Source: Opitutaceae bacterium
GTDB taxonomy: Bacteria; Verrucomicrobiota; Verrucomicrobiia; Opitutales; Opitutaceae
Assembly (NCBI GenBank): GCA_016795565.1
Contig: JAEUGW010000011.1
Span: 62,001-126,000, forward strand
Length of the DNA stretch: 64,000 nt
Direction: 5' to 3'
Position numbers and translations under genes: made by a program. Numbering within the stretch: the first letter of the stretch is position 1; every line of letters starts with the position of its first letter. Below are positions 39,617-48,158 of this stretch, piece after piece. Under the pieces are notes generated by a model. That model was not told where the DNA came from and searched no databases. It worked only from the letters and a program-made list of their open reading frames with translations.

Positions 39617-40725
39617 ATCTCTTCGACCGCTATCTGCTCCGCGAGTGGTTGAAGATGCTCGGGCTACTGCTCGCCGCCACGATGGGCCTGCTGACGATGG
39701 CAGCGCTCTACGACAACCTGCGCGACTTCATCCAGATCGGCGTCGGACTAGGCGATGTGGCGCTCTATTATGCCACCCTGATGCCCAGCCAGCTCTCCGT
39801 CGTGCTGCCGCTTGCCATGCTGCTCTCACTGTTGTTCGTGCTGGGCAAGCTGCATCGCAACAACGAGCTGCTGTCCATGCGCGCTGCGGGACTGAACATC
39901 TTTGCCACGACCCGGGCACTATGGCTGGCAGGCGCGCTGCTGTGCGGGGTGTCACTCCTGCTCAATGCCCATGTGGTTCCGTGGTCGGTCGAGACCGCGC
40001 GCAGCTTGCGGGAGAGTTTTGAATTCCGCGCCGAATCCCGGATTGCTCCATCGGACATGATCGGAATTACCTCATCGGTAACCTTCGACACCCAACGGCA
40101 AAATCGGATGTGGTTCATTAACCGCTACAGCCGCTTTTCAGGAATTGCCCATGGCGTCAGTGTCTCGGAACTCACCAGCAAGCGCCAGGAGAAGAACCGC
40201 ATTTTCGCTCGCGCGGCTTCCTATGACGCCACGAATCGCGCTTGGACCTTTCGCGACGGCCGCGAAATGCATTTCGACCCCGCACAGGGAGATTTGCAGC
40301 ACATCGCCACCTTCACGGAAAAGACCTTTCCTCAGTTCAATGAGGATCCGGCCCTGATGCTCCTGATCGACCGCCGGCCGGGCGAGTTGTCGTTCAATGA
40401 ACTGGGCCGGATTACCCGGCACTTCAGCAGCGAGGACGATCCTAAGCTGGCCCGCTACGAGACGCGTTACTATAGCCTGTTGTTCGACACTCTCGGTCCT
40501 CTTATCATCATCGCCATCGCCATACCCTTTGCCATGTCGGGCGTGCGCGTCAGCCCCGCGGTCGGCGTGTCCAAGTCCATCGGACTTTTCTTCATGTATT
40601 ATCTTTTGGTGACCCTCGCCACGTTGCTCGGGGGCAATGGCGTGCTCAATCCGGTCTGGGCCGCCCTCATTCCCAACTTGGCCATGACCGGCCTCGCGAC
40701 TTACTTTTTTGGCCGGATGCGGTGA
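39613..40725 (+). CDS. LptF/LptG-family permease
   Basis: 370 residues. TTG 39613 is chosen because it overlaps the PAP2 stop (TTGA) and begins LNLFDRYLLREWLKMLGLLLAATMGLL, the canonical YjgP/YjgQ start. Three N-terminal helices, a periplasmic beta-jellyroll domain (about 130-265) and three C-terminal helices (IIIAIAIPFAMSGVR ... LFFMYYLLVTLATLLGG) match LptF/G. These normally act as an LptF-LptG pair with LptB2 in lipopolysaccharide export. Here only one is present, on a mobile element and coupled to a PAP2 gene. It may be an extra, specialised permease subunit. Confidence 0.85.
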   Translation: MNLFDRYLLREWLKMLGLLLAATMGLLTMAALYDNLRDFIQIGVGLGDVALYYATLMPSQLSVVLPLAMLLSLLFVLGKLHRNNELLSMRAAGLNIFATTRALWLAGALLCGVSLLLNAHVVPWSVETARSLRESFEFRAESRIAPSDMIGITSSVTFDTQRQNRMWFINRYSRFSGIAHGVSVSELTSKRQEKNRIFARAASYDATNRAWTFRDGREMHFDPAQGDLQHIATFTEKTFPQFNEDPALMLLIDRRPGELSFNELGRITRHFSSEDDPKLARYETRYYSLLFDTLGPLIIIAIAIPFAMSGVRVSPAVGVSKSIGLFFMYYLLVTLATLLGGNGVLNPVWAALIPNLAMTGLATYFFGRMR

Positions 40726-40756
40726 GGCGCGACTTCGGCTGCGCCGTTGCGCAGTG

Positions 40757-41176
40757 CTACTTGGACGCAAGCAACACCGCCCCGGCAACAATCAGTCCGA
40801 CCCCCAAACAGCTTTTAAGCGTGAGCGGCTCGTGCAGAAACAATGCGGCGAAAATCAGGACGAAAACCACGCTCAGCTTGTCCAGCGGCGCTACCCGCGA
40901 CGCCTCGCCCAGTTGGAGCGCCCGGAAGTAACACAGCCAGGAAAGCCCGGTCGCCACGCCGGAAAGCACCAGAAAGACCCAGGTGCGCCTGGCCAGCGAC
41001 GTGATCCCGGAAGTCTCCTTCGTCGCGAACACCAGGGTCCACGCGAGCAGTAGCACGACCGTGGTGCGAATCGCGTTTGCTAGGTTCGAACTGACGCCGG
41101 CTACTCCCACCTTCGCCAGGACGGCGGTCAGACCCGCGAAAACAGCCGATAACAACGCCCAGAATATCCAGCTCAT
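40757..41176 (-). CDS. short EamA/DMT-superfamily transporter
   Basis: 139 residues with about four to five membrane helices and one EamA repeat (GLTAVLAKVGVAGVSSNLANAIRTTVVLLLAW ... LSWLCYFRALQLGEASRVAPLDKLSVVFVLIFAALFLHEPLTLKSCLGVGLIVAGAVLLA). The one-repeat length is common in this subgroup and probably works as a dimer. Substrate is unknown. It lies 71 nt after the methyltransferase and converges with the permease gene. Confidence 0.87.
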   Translation of the reverse strand: MSWIFWALLSAVFAGLTAVLAKVGVAGVSSNLANAIRTTVVLLLAWTLVFATKETSGITSLARRTWVFLVLSGVATGLSWLCYFRALQLGEASRVAPLDKLSVVFVLIFAALFLHEPLTLKSCLGVGLIVAGAVLLASK

Positions 41177-41247
41177 GCTCCGACCATGGCGGCAACCCGG
41201 CCTTTCGGCAATTCTCCGCTTTTGCCGACAGCAGGGTCAGGGGCCTC

Positions 41248-41985
41248 TCATAGTCGCCCCAGCCGGCCGCCAAGCGGCCAGACCACCTGACGCCGTCCCC
41301 CTCCCCAGGCGTGCTGCAATTCGGGCAGGAATCCCGCCACCGGATCAACCCCGATGGCATTGGTGTAACGGGTGACCGCCGACCAAGTATGGAGGTAAGC
41401 GGCCAAGTCCTCCACCGTCCACTCCGCCGCGAGGTGGATCGATGGAAACGGAATTTCTGGAAACGGAAATTCGAGCAACCGATAGCCCGTCTCCGCGTGC
41501 TTTCGCTCCGGCGGCCAGTAGGGGCCGACCGTCTCCCGATAAAATTTGTCGAGCAGCTGATCAACCGCCGGGTTAACCGTGCAGAGGCCATAATTCCATA
41601 CGGCCAGCAATCCTCCCGGACGCAACACCCGGCGCACCTCGGGGTAAAATACCGCCAAGTCAAACCAATGAGCGGCACACGCTGCCGTCACCAGGTCCAC
41701 CGAACCGTCGGCGACGCCCGTGGCCAGTTCCGCGCTTTGAAGATACGTGATCTTCGGGTGCGCAACGGCCTCGGCCAATTGCGCGGCGCTGGGCTCCGTG
41801 GCCACAATGCGATCGAAATGCGCCGCCAGTGAGACGGCCGCCTGGCCATTGCCTGAACCGCAATCCCACGCCAGGGAGTGCCTAGGAACCAGCCCGGCCA
41901 ATTCAGCGAAAAATGCCGCGGGATACCCGGGCCGGGCCTTGGCGTAAATGGCCGCCTTGGACGAGAAGTGATCCTTGAAGCCCAT
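41248..41985 (-). CDS. class I SAM-dependent methyltransferase
   Basis: 245 residues from ATG 41985 (MGFKDHFSSKAAIYAKARPGYP). The SAM motif I is LAWDCGSGNGQAAVSLA, motif post-I is IVATEPSAAQL, and a methyltransferase-11 type segment AACAAHWFDLAVFYPEVRRVLRPGGLLAVWNYG follows. The start lies 2 nt after the stop of the truncated CitMHS gene. The small-molecule substrate is unknown. The YAKARPGYP start resembles the trans-aconitate methyltransferase neighbourhood of the family, but I do not claim that activity. Confidence 0.88.
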   Translation of the reverse strand: MGFKDHFSSKAAIYAKARPGYPAAFFAELAGLVPRHSLAWDCGSGNGQAAVSLAAHFDRIVATEPSAAQLAEAVAHPKITYLQSAELATGVADGSVDLVTAACAAHWFDLAVFYPEVRRVLRPGGLLAVWNYGLCTVNPAVDQLLDKFYRETVGPYWPPERKHAETGYRLLEFPFPEIPFPSIHLAAEWTVEDLAAYLHTWSAVTRYTNAIGVDPVAGFLPELQHAWGGGRRQVVWPLGGRLGRL

Positions 41986-41987
41986 GC

Positions 41988-42914
41988 TTACACTGATGTG
42001 ACCGCCCGCTTGCGGGATAAGGCCGGAATCGCCAGCACCAGGCCTGCGCAAAAGAACTCAGCAGCCTTCTGTTGCTCAAGGGAAGGATAGTTGATCACCA
42101 GCGCCACGGCGAAGGCGATGAGGAAGAGCACCGGAAGCGGAAGCAGGCCCATGATTAGCGCAACCAGCAGCGTTACCGTGAGGACCATGTTCACCCAGAC
42201 TAGCTTGGGGCGGCGGATGGAAGCGTCGTCGCTGTTGCCGCTTTCATCCATCGAGGCATGGATGTCACCCAACTTGGATTCGGAAAGAACCCCGAGCCGT
42301 TTGCGTTCGCGCCGGCCCAGCAGCCAGGCCACGAAAAGCACCCAGGCCACCCCCACGATCATCCCCGGCACCAGCGGCGGGAAGACCTGACTCATGTCGA
42401 GCTTGAGCGCCGCCGCCGCCCGGGCGGTCGGGCCGCCCCACGGCAGGATGTTCATGACTCCACCGGCCTGCATGATCACGCTCGCGAGCACCAGTCGGTC
42501 CATCTTAAGCCGGGTGTAGAGTGGCAGCATGGCCGTGGTGCAGATGAGATAGGTCGACGACCCGTCACCGTCCAGTGACACAAACAGCGCAAGGGCCGCC
42601 GTGCCGACGACGATCTTGACCGGGTCGCCGTGAACCAGCCGCACCACCAACCGCACGACGGGGTCGAACAAGCCGGCATCGATCATGATGCCGAAATAGA
42701 GGATGGCGAAGGTCAGCATCACGCCCGTCGGTGCGAGCGCCTTGATGCCATGGAGCATCATCGGGCCGAGCTTGGGTCCGAATCCGCCGAGGACACCGAA
42801 GAGGATCGGCACCAGCACCAGTGCCGTCAGCACCGACATGCGCTTCGTCATGATCAGCGCCATGAAGACAATGATCATGGCATAGGCGTAGAACGTAAGC
42901 AGCGTGGTGCTCAT
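41988..42914 (-). pseudogene. second CitMHS transporter, truncated at the C-terminus
   Basis: 308 residues that align closely with the first 280 or so residues of the 438-residue CitMHS at 14043-15359 (for example GGFGPKLGPMMLHGIKALAPTGVMLTFAILYFGIMIDAGLFDPVV). The match runs to NYPSLEQQK and then ends in unrelated AEFFCAGLVLAIPALSRKRAVTSV. The conserved second half, with the FFISNDAFYYG segment, is missing. A deletion fused the gene to the sequence just before the methyltransferase. It is probably non-functional unless the half-protein has a new use. It follows the porin gene on the same strand. Confidence 0.78.
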
Positions 42915-42996
42915 GGGGTAGGCAGCGTCAAGGGCCCATCATCGACCGGGTGGCTGAAAGGAAGCTGAAGCGTGCCTTAATATCCGTTCAGGATCG

Positions 42997-44175
42997 TCAA
43001 AAAATGATCTGCACGCGCGACAGCACCCGTCCCCCGTCGGCCGACGAACCCGGGAGGTGCCCATCGAGATAGTCGACCCCGAATTTGATGTCGTCACCCT
43101 TCACGAAATAATTGAGTCCGAAGAGATGGGTGCGGCTGGTGTTGCCAGCCAGCGCGGTGTTGGGGTCGAACGATTCCTCGCGGAAGACGGCCTGGAGTTT
43201 CGCGGGGATGAGAAAATAGGCCGCCGTCGCATGCCAGCCCTCCGCCTTGAACGAGGCGCCGCCCGACGGGCGAAAGTTACCGTGGAGCCATTCGGCGCTT
43301 AGATCCAGCAAGCCGTGCACCCACTGGGCATCGAATCCCACCATGCTGCGCGAACCGGTGAAAAGGTTGCCGGCCAATCCGAGGTCGCTCTTGGAGACCG
43401 CCGTGTCGGTCGTCCACAGACCGTCGACCCCGACGGTCAGCTTGTCGTGGGTGGTCGCAACCGGTGTGAAGACCGCGCGAACCGATTTCTGGAACTTGCT
43501 GTTGTCATTGGCGCTGACATTGGCGCCGTTGCCCTGCGCCACGACCGCGTAATAGCTGACCTTCTTTTCAAAGAGTTCTCCCAGCGCACCCACGGCCAAC
43601 TGGCGGCCGTCCGTCAATCTGTCGCTGGAAAGCGAGCGCTCGATGGTCAGCATCTTGGTGTCGCTGAGCAGCGCCTCGGCGCCGAACGCCGGCTTGAGCT
43701 GGCCGAAGCGGAGGTTGGCCGCGGGATATTTGTGCCAGTTGATGAAAATCTCGTTGGCGCGGGCCAGGTTGCCCGTGCTCGCGCCGAGCGTGTTGCCCTG
43801 CAGGTCGAGCTCGGCCTTGAAGTCGAAGTCCTCGGCAAAGCTGCCGGCCAGGTAGATGCGCGCGCGGCGGAAGAAGAAACGATCCTTCACGCCGCCCCAC
43901 CGCGAATCGGAGGCGCTGCCGAACTCGGCCTGGCCCTGCAGGAATCCGCCCACCGTGAGCTTCGTCTCCTTGCCGCCCGGCTGGGGCAGGACTGGGGCGG
44001 TCGTGTCCTTCCAGCCCAGCTGCTTCTTCAGGGCGGTGTTTTCCTTCACCAGTCCCTGCACCTGCTGTTCGAGCGCCTTGAGGCGCTCCTCCACGGTGGG
44101 CGCGCCTTGGGCGGAAAGGGGGACGAGCGCGACGAGGAACAACGAACAGAAAAAGAGTGAACGGATGTTTTTCAT
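42997..44175 (-). CDS. OprO/OprP-type porin
   Basis: Outer-membrane porin of 392 residues: signal peptide (LFFCSLFLVALVPLSAQG), a short coiled coil (VEERLKALEQQVQGLVKENTALKKQLG, about 28-55) and a beta-barrel ending in RVQIIF. Strand segments such as FFFRRARIYLAGSFAEDFDFKAELDLQG and RFGQLKPAFGAEAL match phosphate-selective porin OprO/OprP proteins. These conduct polyanions. It precedes the truncated CitMHS gene by 82 nt, so an anionic carboxylate is a reasonable substrate. The 12-mer at 44211-44222 lies 36 nt upstream. Confidence 0.88.
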   Translation of the reverse strand: MKNIRSLFFCSLFLVALVPLSAQGAPTVEERLKALEQQVQGLVKENTALKKQLGWKDTTAPVLPQPGGKETKLTVGGFLQGQAEFGSASDSRWGGVKDRFFFRRARIYLAGSFAEDFDFKAELDLQGNTLGASTGNLARANEIFINWHKYPAANLRFGQLKPAFGAEALLSDTKMLTIERSLSSDRLTDGRQLAVGALGELFEKKVSYYAVVAQGNGANVSANDNSKFQKSVRAVFTPVATTHDKLTVGVDGLWTTDTAVSKSDLGLAGNLFTGSRSMVGFDAQWVHGLLDLSAEWLHGNFRPSGGASFKAEGWHATAAYFLIPAKLQAVFREESFDPNTALAGNTSRTHLFGLNYFVKGDDIKFGVDYLDGHLPGSSADGGRVLSRVQIIF

Positions 44176-44210
44176 GGAAATGCTACACTAGGGGTTCGCA
44201 CGTTATCAGG

Positions 44211-44222
44211 ACATTACCGGGC
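44211..44222 (+). promoter_or_regulatory. shared 12-mer, candidate regulator site (copy 2)
   Basis: ACATTACCGGGC, identical to 34483-34494, placed 36 nt upstream of the porin start. It suggests that the OmpR-type regulator at 33740-34420, or the lost regulator at 44349, controls the porin. Confidence 0.4.
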
Positions 44223-44348
44223 ATCATCCATTGTGTGTCGGGGCCCTGAAGCGATGCTGAAACCCGCCTGAATTTTTTTTCAGCGAGTTTGCTCTCGCGC
44301 AGGGTTGATCGGCTCGCATCCTTTTAGGCAGGCCGCCCACCCCGTCCC

Positions 44349-44444
44349 ATGAACATCCTCGTGGTCGAAGACCAGAAACGCCCCACATATCTGGTGATCC
44401 TGCTTTCCTTTACGAATTGCTCTTACCTGCGCGCCTCGGACTAG
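44349..44444 (+). pseudogene. response-regulator remnant (first 10 codons)
   Basis: ATG 44349 begins MNILVVEDQK, the classic start of an OmpR-type receiver domain. Homology then stops, and the frame ends after 31 codons at TAG 44442-44444. It is divergent from the porin gene, the usual place for a regulator of a porin/tricarboxylate transporter unit. The break near 44379 is the boundary between cargo and the mobilization module. A regulator and probably its kinase were lost here. Confidence 0.65.
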
Positions 44445-44467
44445 CGGGGCCAGGCGCCTGGCCCCGC
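44444..44467. terminator. 24-nt perfect GC-rich palindrome
   Basis: The half-site GCGGGGCCAGGC (44444-44455) is followed directly by its exact complement, 12 bp without loop or mismatch. It starts on the last base of the remnant's stop codon and is followed by GCTTTGGTTTG. It resembles a strong terminator stem with a weak T-tract. It could shield the mobilization module from cargo transcription. The flanking 44176-44348 and 44468-44580 hold no gene I can support. Confidence 0.5.
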
Positions 44468-44580
44468 GCTTTGGTTTGAAGCCCTCATATCAGCTTGTTT
44501 TCGGTCGAGGGCCGCACGCATCTATTTCTGCAACCAACGGCTCGCGCAGCTCGCACGCGTTGCTTGGCCCGGCTGGATTG

Positions 44581-44955
44581 CTAGCGGCGGACGCGGTCTG
44601 ACTCCTCGGTCGGTTCGATCCGGATGTCAGTAACTAGTGGGCCCATGAAGGAATCGCCTTCCAAAATCTTCGCGGATGCGCCGACGGAAATCTCGGCGGC
44701 CTGGCCTTGACTGACGGCGAGGTAAACTAGCTGCAGGTGACGACCGCGCACGTTGACCTCGTGAGTTGCGAAGGTGATCAGGCAATTGGACTCGTCCTCG
44801 GACAACTCGGCCCGAAGTAGCAATGAATAGGGCAAAGCCAGGCGCTGTCGCTTGGCATGCAGCCTTAGGCATACAGCCGGGACGTCTTGGACGGCGAGGC
44901 AGCCCGACTGGAACGGAGCGGTTGCACTGGAATTCTTGGGTTTGAGTCCGCTCAT
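44581..44955 (-). CDS. hypothetical protein coupled to the relaxase
   Basis: 124 residues. Its ATG (44953-44955) overlaps the relaxase stop as ATGA, so it is translationally coupled. The central part has a beta-rich pattern (LPYSLLLRAELSEDESNCLITFATHEVNVRGRHLQLVYLAVSQGQAAEISVGASAKILEGDSFMGPLVTDIRIEP). No membrane segment, signal peptide or known domain is recognised. It is likely an accessory protein of the mobilization module. Function unknown. Confidence 0.7.
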   Translation of the reverse strand: MSGLKPKNSSATAPFQSGCLAVQDVPAVCLRLHAKRQRLALPYSLLLRAELSEDESNCLITFATHEVNVRGRHLQLVYLAVSQGQAAEISVGASAKILEGDSFMGPLVTDIRIEPTEESDRVRR

Positions 44956-47843
44956 CGGCGCATCCGCGTGCCTTGGCCCCGTGCTTCGGAATGGCGGTGA
45001 TTCGGGGAGTAGTTTTCGGAAGTCGAATGAGACGGTGCACGCGCCGCCGCCAACACCGGAATTCTGTGGACCTCCGGCGGCGGCAGAAACCGGGCGTCCG
45101 GGAACGCCGCCACGTAAGCTCGAAGTTTGGCGCGCACGAGTTCGAGGTAGCGCCAGGCACTGGCCAGATGGGTCCGGATTGCTGGCCGGATCGTCCGGGT
45201 GAATTCGAGGGCGGAGATGCGCCTTTCAGAACGGAGGCCGGTTGCATCAAGAAACGCTTCGCGGTCAGGCACGAAGATGCGGACCGACTCGCGGCCGCGG
45301 GTGGCCGAAACGTAGAGGCCTTCGTGGGAGGCGGCCCCTGCCATGAATACCTTGTCCACGCTAACGCCTTGCGAGGCATGGGAGGTGAGCGCATAGCCAT
45401 AGGCCACCTGACGGGAGCGGAGCGTGGACCCGTCGGTGAGGACGAGTTGCCCGGAGGGGTTCACGGATTGGACCGTGACCGTGGTGCCGTTCGCCAGTCG
45501 TCGAGTCTGGCCGGCCGGGGTTTCAATGTGGGCGATCGCCTGTAATCGCAAACGGTCGCCGGCCGCGACGGGTGTCGCCCGTTCCTCGCAAACCGTCCAA
45601 GCGAGGCCGGATTGCCGGGGTGAAAGCGAAAGTTCCTGCCCCCGGCGTGACACCATCACCCTGCCCCCTTCCTTGCGCAGAACCCGTAGTTCGTCTCCTT
45701 TCGCGAAGTGCTTCGTCGCCTTGTGCGCGACCAAGATGTCTCCGGGCCGGTAGTTGCGGTGATCTTTGCGCTGGGCCCGGGTCCAGTCCTTGGCGCGGAG
45801 GGCGCTGAAGGCCCAATCCGGCCCGGTTAATTTCTCGTCGGCGCGGAGCCGATGGCGGGCTTCCCTGTTGAGGTGATCGATTTCCACCCAAGTCGGAGCG
45901 ACCATCAGAGCCGATTTGGTGCGTTCGTGGATGCTGCCACGGATGCGGACCAACTTGGTTTCGGCGGAGGCTTTCAGCCATTCCTCCACCATGCGCTGGC
46001 GGCGGATCTGAGGAGACTCGATTTCGACGATAGCGCCCATCCGGTCCAGCTTCCGCAGGCCGGCGGTGAGCCGGCCGGCCGCCAGATCCTCGGCGGCTCT
46101 TCGGTAGACCGGATTGGCTGCCTGACGGTGAACTTCGCGGAGGGTCACCACCCGCACACGGGTTTCTTTTTCGATGATCCGGGCAGCATCCCCCGCTTCG
46201 ACGCTTTTATGCTGGGCCGAATCTCCCACAAGCAACAGCCGAGCCTTCTGGGCCGTGGTGATGTCCACCAACTGCTTGAGCTGCGGAGTGGAAAGGAGCC
46301 CGTATTCGTCAACGATGACCACTTGGTGGCGGAGTGCTTTCTGCAAGGCAGGATCGACCAGCAGTCGCTGGACGGTCTGTGCAGCCTGAAGGACCGCACC
46401 TGCGGAAACGCGGCCGGCGGACGACTGCTCCGCCCCGTCCCGCCGCAGGACCTCCACCGCCTGCGTGCTCGGAGCGAAGCAGGCGACCTCACCGCCAAAA
46501 CGCGTGGCGCCTTCGATCACGGTGGAAAGCGTCTGCGTTTTGCCGGTGCCCGCCCGGCCACGGAGCACTGTGACGGCATCGTGCGTGGCGAGCACGGTTT
46601 CCACGGCTTGCCGCTGTTCGCTGCTGAGGTGGCCACATTCGGAGCGGGCTACGAAGCCGATGCCGGAGTCGTGCCGTCCCACTCCGGCATTAAGTTGCCC
46701 AACGAGGTCGCGTTCGAGATCGAGTGCGGCTCGGGTGGAGATCTCGCCGTTGGCACGCAGCAAATTGGAATCGGCTGCAATGGCCGCCTTCACGGCATCG
46801 AGGGCATGGGCGCCGTAGATTTCGCGCAACACGGTCGCGATGAACTCATGTTCCGGCACAACCGTCCGGCGTTCAAACAGGTGTTCGGAAGCGCGGGCCA
46901 TGGCCTCCGCCAGGTTGGCGGGCTCGGCAGGAGTGCGAAGCGAGCCGGCTTTGAGCGCCCGCAGCTGCTCAAGTTCGCCGGTGCTGATTTGGGTGAACTG
47001 ACGTTGGCGGACTTCTTCCGTTGTGAGTTCGTATTGCTTGGCCGCCCGGTTTTCCCGGACGAGGACGGCGATTTCATCGCGGGAGAGCGCGCGGCCAAGT
47101 TCGGCTTCGCGGGCGGCAATGGCTTGGTCGCGCTCCTGGGCGCGCTTGGAAAAGCGCTCCAGAAGTTCGGAGGATATTCCAGCCAGCTCAAAGCCGTTCG
47201 GACGGCGCTCGATATGATAGCCCAGCCGCTGCACCTCCCGGGCGAGCGCGTTGCGGTAAACCTCCGAGAGATACTTTGTGCGGTCGAAGATGGGTGAACT
47301 TTCGAGGGCGAGCAACCGGCCCCCTTTCGATTCGCTTCGGGTCACGTTGAAAATGAAGGCGTGCGAGTGCAGGTGCGGATCGAGGGCCCGGCTTTCGCCA
47401 TGCAGGAAGACAGCAGCGGCTATGGTGCCGGAGGTGGCGTAGCGCTTGTTGACTCCCCGCCCGGTCTGGTGACAGGCGGAGCATTCGAGTTCGCGCAGGG
47501 CCTCGGCGACGGCGGTTTGGTGGGCGGCCAGGAGCCGGTCGTCGCCCCCCAGGAAGGCTTGGATGGAAACAGACTTCGGGGCGTTAAAGGTCGCGTCGTA
47601 GCCGGCCCGGCGGCCGGCCGCCATCCGCTCGGTAAGCTTGTCCCCGGTCAGGGCATGGTGGTTGGAGGCGACCCGCTCGAAGGCCTCGTCGGTGATGGTG
47701 GTGCCCTCGGTCAGGCCCACGGCGGCGCAGAGTTGGCCGTGGCAGGTGCCTTCGACCTTCATCCCCTGGGCATAGTAGTCGGCTTGGCGAAGGTATTCGC
47801 CGAGGGCTTTGCTGAAGGCCTTGCAGGTGCGGATCGTCAGCAT
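44952..47843 (-). CDS. MobF (TrwC/TraI-type) conjugative relaxase-helicase
   Basis: 963 residues. The N-terminal relaxase has paired tyrosines in QADYYAQG (Tyr23, Tyr24) and the three-His metal site DPHLHSHAFIFN (His158, 160, 162). A SF1 helicase follows: Walker A LRGRAGTGKTQTLS (about 425-435), Walker B VIVDEYGLLSTPQLKQL, and the late motif YALTSHASQGVSVDKVFMAGA. Both halves are complete, so it can plausibly nick and unwind DNA. A strong ribosome site AGGAGGT is at 47849-47855. The family nicks oriT and leads the strand through a coupling protein, which the element lacks. Confidence 0.93.
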   Translation of the reverse strand: MLTIRTCKAFSKALGEYLRQADYYAQGMKVEGTCHGQLCAAVGLTEGTTITDEAFERVASNHHALTGDKLTERMAAGRRAGYDATFNAPKSVSIQAFLGGDDRLLAAHQTAVAEALRELECSACHQTGRGVNKRYATSGTIAAAVFLHGESRALDPHLHSHAFIFNVTRSESKGGRLLALESSPIFDRTKYLSEVYRNALAREVQRLGYHIERRPNGFELAGISSELLERFSKRAQERDQAIAAREAELGRALSRDEIAVLVRENRAAKQYELTTEEVRQRQFTQISTGELEQLRALKAGSLRTPAEPANLAEAMARASEHLFERRTVVPEHEFIATVLREIYGAHALDAVKAAIAADSNLLRANGEISTRAALDLERDLVGQLNAGVGRHDSGIGFVARSECGHLSSEQRQAVETVLATHDAVTVLRGRAGTGKTQTLSTVIEGATRFGGEVACFAPSTQAVEVLRRDGAEQSSAGRVSAGAVLQAAQTVQRLLVDPALQKALRHQVVIVDEYGLLSTPQLKQLVDITTAQKARLLLVGDSAQHKSVEAGDAARIIEKETRVRVVTLREVHRQAANPVYRRAAEDLAAGRLTAGLRKLDRMGAIVEIESPQIRRQRMVEEWLKASAETKLVRIRGSIHERTKSALMVAPTWVEIDHLNREARHRLRADEKLTGPDWAFSALRAKDWTRAQRKDHRNYRPGDILVAHKATKHFAKGDELRVLRKEGGRVMVSRRGQELSLSPRQSGLAWTVCEERATPVAAGDRLRLQAIAHIETPAGQTRRLANGTTVTVQSVNPSGQLVLTDGSTLRSRQVAYGYALTSHASQGVSVDKVFMAGAASHEGLYVSATRGRESVRIFVPDREAFLDATGLRSERRISALEFTRTIRPAIRTHLASAWRYLELVRAKLRAYVAAFPDARFLPPPEVHRIPVLAAARAPSHSTSENYSPNHRHSEARGQGTRMRR

Positions 47844-47848
47844 CCGCC

Positions 47849-47855
47849 ACCTCCT
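47849..47855 (-). promoter_or_regulatory. strong ribosome binding site of the relaxase gene
   Basis: AGGAGGT on the minus strand, 5 nt before the relaxase ATG (47843). This near-perfect Shine-Dalgarno contrasts with most backbone genes here, which lack one, and fits foreign origin of the module. Confidence 0.7.
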
Positions 47856-47859
47856 ACAA

Positions 47860-48158
47860 ACAAACTTGGATCAAAGGAACCAAGGGTAATCTCATTTGAA
47901 AAATGAACCGAGAAACTAGGAAAACCGAATCTCAAAGAAACCGATTCAACTAAAACACCGAAAACAAAGTCCAAGAAATCAATCAACCTGATGAACCAAC
48001 CAATGAATGAACTCAATGAATGGACTGATTCACCCAACAAAAATAAAACAAAGAAGTAAGGGAGGACACCAACGTCCAAGCGTATCCGCTTAGAGTGCGC
48101 CCCAGGCGCTCCCCTTGCACCACCCGACCACCACGCATACAGTGACCCATTCGCTCCC
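47860..48158. other. candidate oriT region
   Basis: About 300 nt between the divergent relaxase and a small HTH protein. The part 47870-48060 is A-rich (strikingly unlike the GC-rich surroundings) with repeats such as ACCGA and AATGAATGAACTCAATGAATGG. At 48078-48103 an inverted repeat AAGCG-TATC-CGCTT is followed by AGAGTGCGCCCC. The AGTGCGCCC core and its place after a hairpin resemble the nic region of RSF1010-type origins, although that plasmid has a different relaxase class. No gene is supported here. Confidence 0.5.
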
